Positions 26,556 to 40,083 of a stretch of 64,000 bases of DNA are shown in pieces (position 1 is the stretch's first letter; the number at the start of each line of letters is the position of its first letter). Location: NCBI RefSeq assembly GCF_958295425.1, contig NC_081137.1, forward strand, positions 8,719,738-8,783,737. Direction: 5' to 3'. A program made the position numbers and the translations under genes. Below the pieces are notes generated by a model that was not told the DNA's origin, ran no database searches, and saw only the letters and a list, made by a program, of their open reading frames with translations. This DNA comes from Solea solea (Eukaryota > Chordata > Actinopteri > Pleuronectiformes > Soleidae).

Positions 26556-29500
26556 CTTTATTTGTGAGGTTTATATTATGGGACAGTAGAAAATTGAAAA
26601 AAATCAGAAAACAGCCGTATACTTGCTGAATGTGCACAAAAACAGACACAAATAGAAAAACACATCCAAACAGTGAAATCATTGCAAAATCAAACACTGA
26701 GGGTACAGAAGTATATCTTATAAGATGTTAACTTTATTTGTGAGGTTTATGTTATGGGACAGTAGAAAATTTAAAAAAATCAGAAAACAGCCGTATACTT
26801 GCACAAAAACAGACACAAATAGAAAAACACATCCAAACAGTGAAATCATTGCAAAATCAAACACTGAGGGCACAGAAGTATATCTTATAAGATTTTAACT
26901 TTATTTGTGAGGTTTATGTTATGGGACAGTAGAAAATTGAAAAAAATCAGAAAACAGCCGTATACTTGCTGAATGTGCACAAAAACAGACACAAATAGAA
27001 AAACACATCCAAAGAGTGAAATCATTGCAAAATCAAACACTGAGGGTACAGAAGTATATCTTATAAGATGTTAACTTTATTTGTGAGGTTTATGTTATGG
27101 GACAGTAGAAAATTGAAAAAAATCAGAAAACAGCCGTATACTTGCTGAATGTGCACAAAAACAGACACAAATAGAAAAACACATCCAAACAGTGAAATCA
27201 TTGCAAAATCAAACACTGAGGGTACAGAAGTATATCTTATAAGATGTTAACTTTATTTGTGAGGTTTATGTTATGGGACAGTAGAAAATTGAAAAAAATC
27301 AGAAAACAGCCGTATACTTGCTGAATGTGCACAAAAACAGACACAAATAGAAAAACACATCCAAACAGTGAAATCATTGCAAAATCAAACACTGAGGGTA
27401 CAGAAGTATATCTTATAAGATGTTAACTTTATTTGTGAGGTTTATGTTATGGGACAGTAGAAAATTGAAAAAAATCAGAAAACAGCCGTATACTTGCACA
27501 AAAACAGACACAAATAGAAAAACACATCCAAACAGTGAAATCATTGCAAAATCAAACACTGAGGGTACAGAAGTATATCTTATAAGATTTTTACTTTATT
27601 TGTGAGGTTTATGTTATGGGACAGTAGAAAATTGAAAAAAATCAGAAAACAGCCGTATACTTGCTGAATGTGCACAAAAACAGACACAAATAGAAAAACA
27701 CATCCAAAGAGTGAAATCATTGCAAAATCAAACACTGAGGGTACAGAAGTATATCTTATAAGATGTTAACTTTATTTGTGAGGTTTATGTTATGGGACAG
27801 TAGAAAATTGAAAAAAATCAGAAAACAGCCGTATACTTGCACAAAAACAGACACAAATAGAAAAACACATCCAAAGAGTGAAATCATTGCAAAATCAAAC
27901 ACTGAGGGTACAGAAGTATATCTTATAAGATGTTAACTTTATTTGTGAGGTTTATGTTATGGGACAGTAGAAAATTGAAAAAAATCAGAAAACAGCCGTA
28001 TACTTGCAAAAAAACAGACACAAATAGAAAAACACATCCAAAGAGTGAAATCATTGCAAAATCAAACACTGAGGGTACAGAAGTATATCTTATAAGATGT
28101 TAACTTTATTTGTGAGGTTTATGTTATGGGACAGTAGAAAATTGAAAAAAATCAGAAAACAGCCGTATACTTGCTGAATGTGCACAAAAACAGACACAAA
28201 TAGAAAAACACATCCAAAGAGTGAAATCATTGCAAAATCAAACACTGAGGGTACAGAAGTATATCTTATAAGATGTTAACTTTATTTGTGAGGTTTATGT
28301 TATGGGACAGTAGAAAATTGAAAAAAATCAGAAAACAGCCGTATACTTGCTGAATGTGCACAAAAACAGACACAAATAGAAAAACACATCCAAACAGTGA
28401 AATCATTGCAAAATCAAACACTGAGGGTACAGAAGTATATCTTATAAGATGTTAACTTTATTTGTGAGGTTTATGTTATGGGACAGTAGAAAATTGAAAA
28501 AAATCAGAAAACAGCCGTATACTTGCACAAAAACAGACACAAATAGAAAAACACATCCAAACAGTGAAATCATTGCAAAATCAAACACTGAAGGCATATA
28601 ACTATATCTTATAAGATTTTAACTTTATTTGTGAGGTTTATGTTATGGGACAGTAGAAAATTGAAAAAAAACAGAAAACAGCCGTATACTTGCTGAATGT
28701 GCACAAAAACAGACACAAATAGAAAAACACATCCAAAGAGTGAAATCATTGCAAAATCAAACACTGAGGGTACAGAAGTATATCTTATAAGATGTTAACT
28801 TTATTTGTGAGGTTTATGTTATGGGACAGTAGAAAATTGAAAAAAATCAGAAAACAGCCGTATACTTGCACAAAAACAGACACAAATAGAAAAACACATC
28901 CAAACAGTGAAATCATTGCAAAATCAAACACTGAAGGCATATAACTATATCTTATAAGATTTTAACTTTATTTGTGAGGTTTATGTTATGGGACAGTAGA
29001 AAATTGAAAAAAATCAGAAAACAGCCGTATACTTGCACAAAAACAGACACAAATAGAAAAACACATCCAAACAGTGAAATCATTGCAAAATCAAACACTG
29101 AGGGTACAGAAGTATATCTTATAAGATGTTAACTTTATTTGTGAGGTTTATGTTATAGGACAGTAGAAAATTGAAAAAAATCAGAAAACAGCCGTATACT
29201 TGCACAAAAACAGACACAAATAGAAAAACACATCCAAAGAGTGAAATCATTGCAAAATCAAACACTGAGGGTACAGAAGTATATCTTATAAGATGTTAAC
29301 TTTATTTGTGAGGTTTATGTTATGGGACAGTAGAAAATTGAAAAAAATCAGAAAACAGCCGTATACTTGCTGAATGTGCACAAAAACAGACACAAATAGA
29401 AAAACACATCCAAACAGTGAAATCATTGCAAAATCAAACACTGAGGGTACAGAAGTATATCTTATAAGATGTTAACTTTATTTGTGAGGTTTATGTTATG

Positions 29501-30575
29501 GGACAGTAGAAAATTTAAAAAAATCAGAAAACAGCCGTATACTTGCTGAATGTGCACAAAAACAGACACAAATAGAAAAACACATCCAAACAGTGAAATC
29601 ATTGCAAAATCAAACACTGAGGGTACAGAAGTATATCTTATAAGATGTTAACTTTATTTGTGAGGTTTATGTTATGGGACAGTAGAAAATTGAAAAAAAT
29701 CAGAAAACAGCCGTATACTTGCACAAAAACAGACACAAATAGAAAAACACATCCAAAGAGTGAAATCATTGCAAAATCAAACACTGAGGGTACAGAAGTA
29801 TATCTTATAAGATTTTTACTTTATTTGTGAGGTTTATGTTATGGGACAGTAGAAAATTGAAAAAAATCAGAAAACAGCCGTATACTTGCTGAATGTGCAC
29901 AAAAACAGACACAAATAGAAAAACACATCCAAAGAGTGAAATCATTGCAAAATCAAACACTGAGGGTACAGAAGTATATCTTATAAGATGTTAACTTTAT
30001 TTGTGAGGTTTATGTTATGGGACAGTAGAAAATTGAAAAAAATCAGAAAACAGCCGTATACTTGCACAAAAACAGACACAAATAGAAAAACACATCCAAA
30101 CAGTGAAATCATTGCAAAATCAAACACTGAGGGCACAGAAGTATATCTTATAAGATTTTAACTTTATTTGTGAGGTTTATGTTATGGGACAGTAGAAAAT
30201 TGAAAAAAATCAGAAAACAGCCGTATACTTGCTGAATGTGCACAAAAACAGACACAAATAGAAAAACACATCCAAAGAGTGAAATCATTGCAAAATCAAA
30301 CACTGAGGGTACAGAAGTATATCTTATAAGATGTTAACTTTATTTGTGAGGTTTATGTTATGGGACAGTAGAAAATTGAAAAAAATCAGAAAACAGCTGT
30401 ATACTTGCACAAAAACAGACACAAATAGAAAAACACATCCAAAGAGTGAAATCATTGCAAAATCAAACACTGAGGGTACAGAAGTATATCTTATAAGATG
30501 TTAACTTTATTTGTGAGGTTTATGTTATGGGACAGTAGAAAATTGAAAAAAATCAGAAAACAGCCGTATACTTGC
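26556..30575 (+). repeat. Duplicated block E, copy 2 (about 4.0 kb)
   Basis: This is the tandem successor of 22,255-26,459. Compared with copy 1 it lacks two L monomers (352 bp, near 28.2 kb) and carries one extra S monomer (167 bp) at about 29.15-29.32 kb. The extra monomer is recognisable by its private GTTATAGGACAG and is of the CCAAAGAG type. Other private changes include CAGCTGTATAC at 30,398. Gains and losses in whole-monomer steps are what unequal exchange or polymerase slippage between misaligned monomers would give. No non-satellite content. Confidence 0.85.
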
Positions 30576-33500
30576 TGAATGTGCACAAAAACAGACACAA
30601 ATAGAAAAACACATCCAAACAGTGAAATCATTGCAAAATCAAACACTGAGGGTACAGAAGTATATCTTATAAGATGTTAACTTTATTTGTGAGGTTTATG
30701 TTATGGGACAGTAGAAAATTGAAAAAAATCAGAAAACAGCCGTATACTTGCACAAAAACAGACACAAATAGAAAAACACATCCAAACAGTGAAATCATTG
30801 CAAAATCAAACACTGAGGGTACAGAAGTATATCTTATAAGATTTTTACTTTATTTGTGAGGTTTATGTTATGGGACAGTAGAAAATTGAAAAAAATCAGA
30901 AAACAGCCGTATACTTGCTGAATGTGCACAAAAACAGACACAAATAGAAAAACACATCCAAAGAGTGAAATCATTGCAAAATCAAACACTGAGGGTACAG
31001 AAGTATATCTTATAAGATGTTAACTTTATTTGTGAGGTTTATGTTATGGGACAGTAGAAAATTGAAAAAAATCAGAAAACAGCCGTATACTTGCTGAATG
31101 TGCACAAAAACAGACACAAATAGAAAAACACATCCAAAGAGTGAAATCATTGCAAAATCAAACACTGAGGGTACAGAAGTATATCTTATAAGATGTTAAC
31201 TTTATTTGTGAGGTTTATGTTATGGGACAGTAGAAAATTTAAAAAAATCAGAAAACAGCCGTATACTTGCACAAAAACAGACACAAATAGAAAAACACAT
31301 CCAAACAGTGAAATCATTGCAAAATCAAACACTGAGGGTACAGAAGTATATCTTATAAGATGTTAACTTTATTTGTGAGGTTTATGTTATGGGACAGTAG
31401 AAAATTGAAAAAAATCAGAAAACAGCCGTATACTTGCACAAAAACAGACACAAATAGAAAAACACATCCAAACAGTGAAATCATTGCAAAATCAAACACT
31501 GAGGGTACAGAAGTATATCTTATAAGATGTTAACTTTATTTGTGAGGTTTATGTTATGGGACAGTAGAAAATTTAAAAAAATCAGAAAACAGCCGTATAC
31601 TTGCTGAATGTGCACAAAAACAGACACAAATAGAAAAACACATCCAAACAGTGAAATCATTGCAAAATCAAACACTGAGGGTAAATAACTATATCTTATA
31701 AGATTTTAACTTTATTTGTGAGGTTTATGTTATGGGACAGTAGAAAATTGAAAAAAATCAGAAAACAGCCGTATACTTGCTGAATGTGCACAAAAACAGA
31801 CACAAATAGAAAAACACATCCAAACAGTGAAATCATTGCAAAATCAAACACTGAGGGTAAATAACTATATCTTATAAGATTTTAACTTTATTTGTGAGGT
31901 TTATGTTATGGGACAGTAGAAAATTGAAAAAAATCAGAAAACAGCCGTATACTTGCACAAAAACAGACACAAATAGAAAAACACATCCAAACAGTGAAAT
32001 CATTGCAAAATCAAACACTGAAGGCATATAACTATATCTTATAAGATTTTAACTTTATTTGTGAGGTTTATGTTATGGGACAGTAGAAAATTGAAAAAAA
32101 TCAGAAAACAGCCGTATACTTGCTGAATGTGCACAAAAACAGACACAAATAGAAAAACACATCCAAACAGTGAAATCATTGCAAAATCAAACACTGAGGG
32201 TACAGAAGTATATCTTATAAGATTTTAACTTTATTTGTGAGGTTTATGTTATGGGACAGTAGAAAATTGAAAAAAATCAGAAAACAGCCGTATACTTGCT
32301 GAATGTGCACAAAAACAGACACAAATAGAAAAACACATCCAAACAGTGAAATCATTCCAAAATCAAACACTGAAGGCATATAACTATATCTTATAAGATT
32401 TTAACTTTATTTGTGAGGTTTATGTTATGGGACAGTAGAAAATTGAAAAAAATCAGAAAACAGCCGCATACTTGCACAAAAACAGACACAAATAGAAAAA
32501 CACATCCAAAGAGTGAAATCATTGCAAAATCAAACACTGAGGGTACAGAAGTATATCTTATAAGATGTTAACTTTATTTGTGAGGTTTATGTTATGGGAC
32601 AGTAGAAAATTGAAAAAAATCAGAAAACAGCCGTATACTTGCTGAATGTGCACAAAAACAGACACAAATAGAAAAACACATCCAAACAGTGAAATCATTG
32701 CAAAATCAAACACTGAGGGTAAATAACTATATCTTATAAGATTTTAACTTTATTTGTGAGGTTTATGTTATGGGACAGTAGAAAATTGAAAAAAATCAGA
32801 AAACAGCCGTATACTTGCACAAAAACAGACACAAATAGAAAAACACATCCAAACAGTGAAATCATTGCAAAATCAAACACTGAAGGCATATAACTATATC
32901 TTATAAGATTCTAACTTTATTTGTGAGGTTTATGTTATGGGACAGTAGAAAATTGAAAAAAATCAGAAAACAGCCGTATACTTGCTGAATGTGCACAAAA
33001 ACAGACACAAATAGAAAAACACATCCAAACAGTGAAATCATTGCAAAATCAAACACTGAGGGTACAGAAGTATATCTTATAAGATGTTAACTTTATTTGT
33101 GAGGTTTATGTTATGGGACAGTAGAAAATTTAAAAAAATCAGAAAACAGCCGTATACTTGCACAAAAACAGACACAAATAGAAAAACACATCCAAAGAGT
33201 GAAATCATTGCAAAATCAAACACTGAGGGTACAGAAGTATATCTTATAAGATGTTAACTTTATTTGTGAGGTTTATGTTATGGGACAGTAGAAAATTGAA
33301 AAAAATCAGAAAACAGCCGTATACTTGCACAAAAACAGACACAAATAGAAAAACACATCCAAAGAGTGAAATCATTGCAAAATCAAACACTGAGGGTACA
33401 GAAGTATATCTTATAAGATGTTAACTTTATTTGTGAGGTTTATATTATGGGACAGTAGAAAATTGAAAAAAATCAGAAAACAGCCGTATACTTGCTGAAT

Positions 33501-36500
33501 GTGCACAAAAACAGACACAAATAGAAAAACACATCCAAACAGTGAAATCATTGCAAAATCAAACACTGAGGGTACAGAAGTATATCTTATAAGATGTTAA
33601 CTTTATTTGTGAGGTTTATGTTATGGGACAGTAGAAAATTGAAAAAAATCAGAAAACAGCCGTATACTTGCACAAAAACAGACACAAATAGAAAAACACA
33701 TCCAAACAGTGAAATCATTGCAAAATCAAACACTGAGGGTACAGAAGTATATCTTATAAGATTTTTACTTTATTTGTGAGGTTTATGTTATGGGACAGTA
33801 GAAAATTGAAAAAAATCAGAAAACAGCCGTATACTTGCTGAATGTGCACAAAAACAGACACAAATAGAAAAACACATCCAAAGAGTGAAATCATTGCAAA
33901 ATCAAACACTGAGGGTACAGAAGTATATCTTATAAGATGTTAACTTTATTTGTGAGGTTTATGTTATGGGACAGTAGAAAATTGAAAAAAATCAGAAAAC
34001 AGCCGTATACTTGCTGAATGTGCACAAAAACAGACACAAATAGAAAAACACATCCAAACAGTGAAATCATTGCAAAATCAAACACTGAGGGTACAGAAGT
34101 ATATCTTATAAGATTTTTACTTTATTTGTGAGGTTTATGTTATGGGACAGTAGAAAATTGAAAAAAATCAGAAAACAGCCGTATACTTGCTGAATGTGCA
34201 CAAAAACAGACACAAATAGAAAAACACATCCAAAGAGTGAAATCATTGCAAAATCAAACACTGAGGGTACAGAAGTATATCTTATAAGATGTTAACTTTA
34301 TTTGTGAGGTTTATGTTATGGGACAGTAGAAAATTGAAAAAAATCAGAAAACAGCCGTATACTTGCTGAATGTGCACAAAAACAGACACAAATAGAAAAA
34401 CACATCCAAACAGTGAAATCATTGCAAAATCAAACACTGAGGGTACAGAAGTATATCTTATAAGATGTTAACTTTATTTGTGAGGTTTATGTTATGGGAC
34501 AGTAGAAAATTTAAAAAAATCAGAAAACAGCCGTATACTTGCACAAAAACAGACACAAATAGAAAAACACATCCAAAGAGTGAAATCATTGCAAAATCAA
34601 ACACTGAGGGTACAGAAGTATATCTTATAAGATGTTAACTTTATTTGTGAGGTTTATGTTATGGGACAGTAGAAAATTGAAAAAAATCAGAAAACAGCCG
34701 TATACTTGCTGAATGTGCACAAAAACAGACACAAATAGAAAAACACATCCAAACAGTGAAATCATTGCAAAATCAAACACTGAGGGTACAGAAGTATATC
34801 TTATAAGATGTTAACTTTATTTGTGAGGTTTATGTTATGGGACAGTAGAAAATTGAAAAAAATCAGAAAACAGCCGTATACTTGCACAAAAACAGACACA
34901 AATAGAAAAACACATCCAAACAGTGAAATCATTGCAAAATCAAACACTGAGGGTACAGAAGTATATCTTATAAGATTTTTACTTTATTTGTGAGGTTTAT
35001 GTTATGGGACAGTAGAAAATTGAAAAAAATCAGAAAACAGCCGTATACTTGCTGAATGTGCACAAAAACAGACACAAATAGAAAAACACATCCAAACAGT
35101 GAAATCATTGCAAAATCAAACACTGAGGGTACAGAAGTATATCTTATAAGATGTTAACTTTATTTGTGAGGTTTATGTTATGGGACAGTAGAAAATTGAA
35201 AAAAATCAGAAAACAGCCGTATACTTGCACAAAAACAGACACAAATAGAAAAACACATCCAAACAGTGAAATCATTGCAAAATCAAACACTGAGGGCACA
35301 GAAGTATATCTTATAAGATTTTAACTTTATTTGTGAGGTTTATGTTATGGGACAGTAGAAAATTGAAAAAAATCAGAAAACAGCCGTATACTTGCTGAAT
35401 GTGCACAAAAACAGACACAAATAGAAAAACACATCCAAACAGTGAAATCATTGCAAAATCAAACACTGAGGGTACAGAAGTATATCTTATAAGATGTTAA
35501 CTTTATTTGTGAGGTTTATGTTATGGGACAGTAGAAAATTGAAAAAAATCAGAAAACAGCCGTATACTTGCACAAAAACAGACACAAATAGAAAAACACA
35601 TCCAAACAGTGAAATCATTGCAAAATCAAACACTGAAGGCATATAACTATATCTTATAAGATTTTAACTTTATTTGTGAGGTTTATGTTATGGGACAGTA
35701 GAAAATTGAAAAAAAACAGAAAACAGCCGTATACTTGCTGAATGTGCACAAAAACAGACACAAATAGAAAAACACATCCAAAGAGTGAAATCATTGCAAA
35801 ATCAAACACTGAGGGTACAGAAGTATATCTTATAAGATGTTAACTTTATTTGTGAGGTTTATGTTATGGGACAGTAGAAAATTGAAAAAAATCAGAAAAC
35901 AGCCGTATACTTGCACAAAAACAGACACAAATAGAAAAACACATCCAAAGAGTGAAATCATTGCAAAATCAAACACTGAGGGTACAGAAGTATATCTTAT
36001 AAGATGTTAACTTTATTTGTGAGGTTTATGTTATGGGACAGTAGAAAATTGAAAAAAATCAGAAAACAGCCGTATACTTGCACAAAAACAGACACAAATA
36101 GAAAAACACATCCAAACAGTGAAATCATTGCAAAATCAAACACTGAAGGCATATAACTATATCTTATAAGATTTTAACTTTATTTGTGAGTTTTATGTTA
36201 TGGGACAGTAGAAAATTGAAAAAAATCAGAAAACAGCCGTATACTTGCACAAAAACAGACACAAATAGAAAAACACATCCAAACAGTGAAATCATTGCAA
36301 AATCAAACACTGAGGGTACAGAAGTATATCTTATAAGATGTTAACTTTATTTGTGAGGTTTATGTTATGGGACAGTAGAAAATTGAAAAAAATCAGAAAA
36401 CAGCCGTATACTTGCACAAAAACAGACACAAATAGAAAAACACATCCAAACAGTGAAATCATTGCAAAATCAAACACTGAGGGTACAGAAGTATATCTTA

Positions 36501-36671
36501 TAAGATTTTTACTTTATTTGTGAGGTTTATGTTATGGGACAGTAGAAAATTGAAAAAAATCAGAAAACAGCCGTATACTTGCTGAATGTGCACAAAAACA
36601 GACACAAATAGAAAAACACATCCAAAGAGTGAAATCATTGCAAAATCAAACACTGAGGGTACAGAAGTATA
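30576..36671 (+). repeat. Sub-array E': mixed monomers, no single dominant unit
   Basis: S and L monomers continue in mixed order. Part of it (about 33.1-33.6 kb) resembles 26.2-26.7 kb at offset 6,869 bp (40 monomers), sharing the rare GTTTATATTATG at 26,575/33,444. A GAAAAAAAACAG monomer near 35.71 kb resembles those near 24.72 and 28.67 kb. From about 31.68 to 32.75 kb several junctions are of the GGGTAAATAAC type followed by TTTTAAC. Private changes include CAGCCGCATAC near 32,466 and GAGTTTTATG near 36,190. I did not resolve a simple HOR here and see no genes. Confidence 0.7.
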
Positions 36672-38377
36672 TCTTATAAGATGTTAACTTTATTTGTGAG
36701 GTTTATGTTATGGGACAGTAGAAAATTGAAAAAAATCAGAAAACAGCCGTATACTTGCACAAAAACAGACACAAATAGAAAAACACATCCAAACAGTGAA
36801 ATCATTGCAAAATCAAACACTGAAGGCATATAACTATATCTTATAAGATTTTAACTTTATTTGTGAGGTTTATGTTATGGGACAGTAGAAAATTGAAAAA
36901 AATCAGAAAACAGCCGTATACTTGCACAAAAACAGACACAAATAGAAAAACACATCCAAACAGTGAAATCGTTGCAAAATCAAACACTGAGGGTACAGAA
37001 GTATATCTTATAAGATTTTTACTTTATTTGTGAGGTCTATGTTATGGGACAGTAGAAAATTGAAAAAAATCAGAAAACAGCCGTATACTTGCTGAATGTG
37101 CACAAAAACAGACACAAATAGAAAAACACATCCAGACAGTGAAATCATTGCAAAATCAAACACTGAGGGTACAGAAGTATATCTTATAAGATGTTAACTT
37201 TATTTGTGAGGTTTATGTTATGGGACAGTAGAAAATTGAAAAAAATCAGAAAACAGCCGTATACTTGCACAAAAACAGACACAAATAGAAAAACACATCC
37301 AAAGAGTGAAATCATTGCAAAATCAAACACTGAGGGTACAGAAGTATATCTTATAAGATGTTAACTTTATTTGTGAGGTTTATGTTATGGGACAGTAGAA
37401 AATTGAAAAAAATCAGAAAACAGCCGTATACTTGCACAAAAACAGACACAAATAGAAAAACACATCCAAACAGTGAAATCATTGCAAAATCAAACACTGA
37501 AGGCATATAACTATATCTTATAAGATTTTAACTTTATTTGTGAGGTTTATGTTATGGGACAGTAGAAAATTGAAAAAAATCAGAAAACAGCCGTATACTT
37601 GCTGAATGTGCACAAAAACAGACACAAATAGAAAAACACATCCAAACAGTGAAATCATTGCAAAATCAAACACTGAGGGTACAGAAGTATATCTTATAAG
37701 ATGTTAACTTTATTTGTGAGGTTTATGTTATGGGACAGTAGAAAATTTAAAAAAATCAGAAAACAGCCGTATACTTGCTGAATGTGCACAAAAACAGACA
37801 CAAATAGAAAAACACATCCAAACAGTGAAATCATTGCAAAATCAAACACTGAGGGTAGAGAAGTATATCTTATAAGATTTTAACTTTATTTGTGAGGTAT
37901 ATGTTATGGGACAGTAGAAAATTGAAAAAAATCAGAAAACAGCCGTATACTTGCACAAAAACAGACACAAATAGAAAAACACATCCAAACAGTGAAATCG
38001 TTGCAAAATCAAACACTGAGGGTACAGAAGTATATCTTATAAGATTTTTACTTTATTTGTGAGGTTTATGTTATGGGACAGTAGAAAATTGAAAAAAATC
38101 AGAAAACAGCCGTATACTTGCTGAATGTGCACAAAAACAGACACAAATAGAAAAACACATCCAGACAGTGAAATCATTGCAAAATCAAACACTGAGGGTA
38201 CAGAAGTATATCTTATAAGATGTTAACTTTATTTGTGAGGTTTATGTTATGGGACAGTAGAAAATTGAAAAAAATCAGAAAACAGCCGTATACTTGCACA
38301 AAAACAGACACAAATAGAAAAACACATCCAAAGAGTGAAATCATTGCAAAATCAAACACTGAGGGTACAGAAGTATA
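36672..38377 (+). repeat. 10-monomer higher-order unit F, copy 1 (1,706 bp)
   Basis: Monomer order is SSLSS LLSLS (4 L, 6 S), which gives exactly 1,706 bp. Landmarks in order: AAGGCATATAAC junction, AAATCGTTG (36,971), GAGGTCTATG (37,032), CCAGACAG (37,139), a CCAAAGAG monomer, a second AAGGCATATAAC junction, a TTTAAA monomer, GAGGTATATG (37,894), a second AAATCGTTG (38,000), a second CCAGACAG and a second CCAAAGAG. The unit is itself built from a partly duplicated 6-monomer segment (1,029 bp between the two AAATCGTTG sites). Confidence 0.9.
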
Positions 38378-40083
38378 TCTTATAAGATGTTAACTTTATT
38401 TGTGAGGTTTATGTTATGGGACAGTAGAAAATTGAAAAAAATCAGAAAACAGCCGTATACTTGCACAAAAACAGACACAAATAGAAAAACACATCCAAAC
38501 AGTGAAATCATTGCAAAATCAAACACTGAAGGCATATAACTATATCTTATAAGATTTTAACTTTATTTGTGAGGTTTATGTTATGGGACAGTAGAAAATT
38601 GAAAAAAATCAGAAAACAGCCGTATACTTGCACAAAAACAGACACAAATAGAAAAACACATCCAAACAGTGAAATCGTTGCAAAATCAAACACTGAGGGT
38701 ACAGAAGTATATCTTATAAGATTTTTACTTTATTTGTGAGGTCTATGTTATGGGACAGTAGAAAATTGAAAAAAATCAGAAAACAGCCGTATACTTGCTG
38801 AATGTGCACAAAAACAGACACAAATAGAAAAACACATCCAGACAGTGAAATCATTGCAAAATCAAACACTGAGGGTACAGAAGTATATCTTATAAGATGT
38901 TAACTTTATTTGTGAGGTTTATGTTATGGGACAGTAGAAAATTGAAAAAAATCAGAAAACAGCCGTATACTTGCACAAAAACAGACACAAATAGAAAAAC
39001 ACATCCAAAGAGTGAAATCATTGCAAAATCAAACACTGAGGGTACAGAAGTATATCTTATAAGATGTTAACTTTATTTGTGAGGTTTATGTTATGGGACA
39101 GTAGAAAATTGAAAAAAATCAGAAAACAGCCGTATACTTGCACAAAAACAGACACAAATAGAAAAACACATCCAAACAGTGAAATCATTGCAAAATCAAA
39201 CACTGAAGGCATATAACTATATCTTATAAGATTTTAACTTTATTTGTGAGGTTTATGTTATGGGACAGTAGAAAATTGAAAAAAATCAGAAAACAGCCGT
39301 ATACTTGCTGAATGTGCACAAAAACAGACACAAATAGAAAAACACATCCAAACAGTGAAATCATTGCAAAATCAAACACTGAGGGTACAGAAGTATATCT
39401 TATAAGATGTTAACTTTATTTGTGAGGTTTATGTTATGGGACAGTAGAAAATTTAAAAAAATCAGAAAACAGCCGTATACTTGCTGAATGTGCACAAAAA
39501 CAGACACAAATAGAAAAACACATCCAAACAGTGAAATCATTGCAAAATCAAACACTGAGGGTAGAGAAGTATATCTTATAAGATTTTAACTTTATTTGTG
39601 AGGTATATGTTATGGGACAGTAGAAAATTGAAAAAAATCAGAAAACAGCCGTATACTTGCACAAAAACAGACACAAATAGAAAAACACATCCAAACAGTG
39701 AAATCGTTGCAAAATCAAACACTGAGGGTACAGAAGTATATCTTATAAGATTTTTACTTTATTTGTGAGGTTTATGTTATGGGACAGTAGAAAATTGAAA
39801 AAAATCAGAAAACAGCCGTATACTTGCTGAATGTGCACAAAAACAGACACAAATAGAAAAACACATCCAGACAGTGAAATCATTGCAAAATCAAACACTG
39901 AGGGTACAGAAGTATATCTTATAAGATGTTAACTTTATTTGTGAGGTTTATGTTATGGGACAGTAGAAAATTGAAAAAAATCAGAAAACAGCCGTATACT
40001 TGCACAAAAACAGACACAAATAGAAAAACACATCCAAAGAGTGAAATCATTGCAAAATCAAACACTGAGGGTACAGAAGTATA
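38378..40083 (+). repeat. 10-monomer higher-order unit F, copy 2 (1,706 bp)
   Basis: This is an exact-offset tandem copy: AAATCGTTG at 38,677 and 39,706, GAGGTCTATG at 38,738 and GAGGTATATG at 39,600 are each 1,706 bp after the copy-1 counterparts. I saw no difference at the diagnostic sites. A third copy begins with one AAGGCATATAAC monomer at about 40.1-40.25 kb and then breaks off, because the next monomer is of the CCAAAGAG type and lacks AAATCGTTG. Confidence 0.9.
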
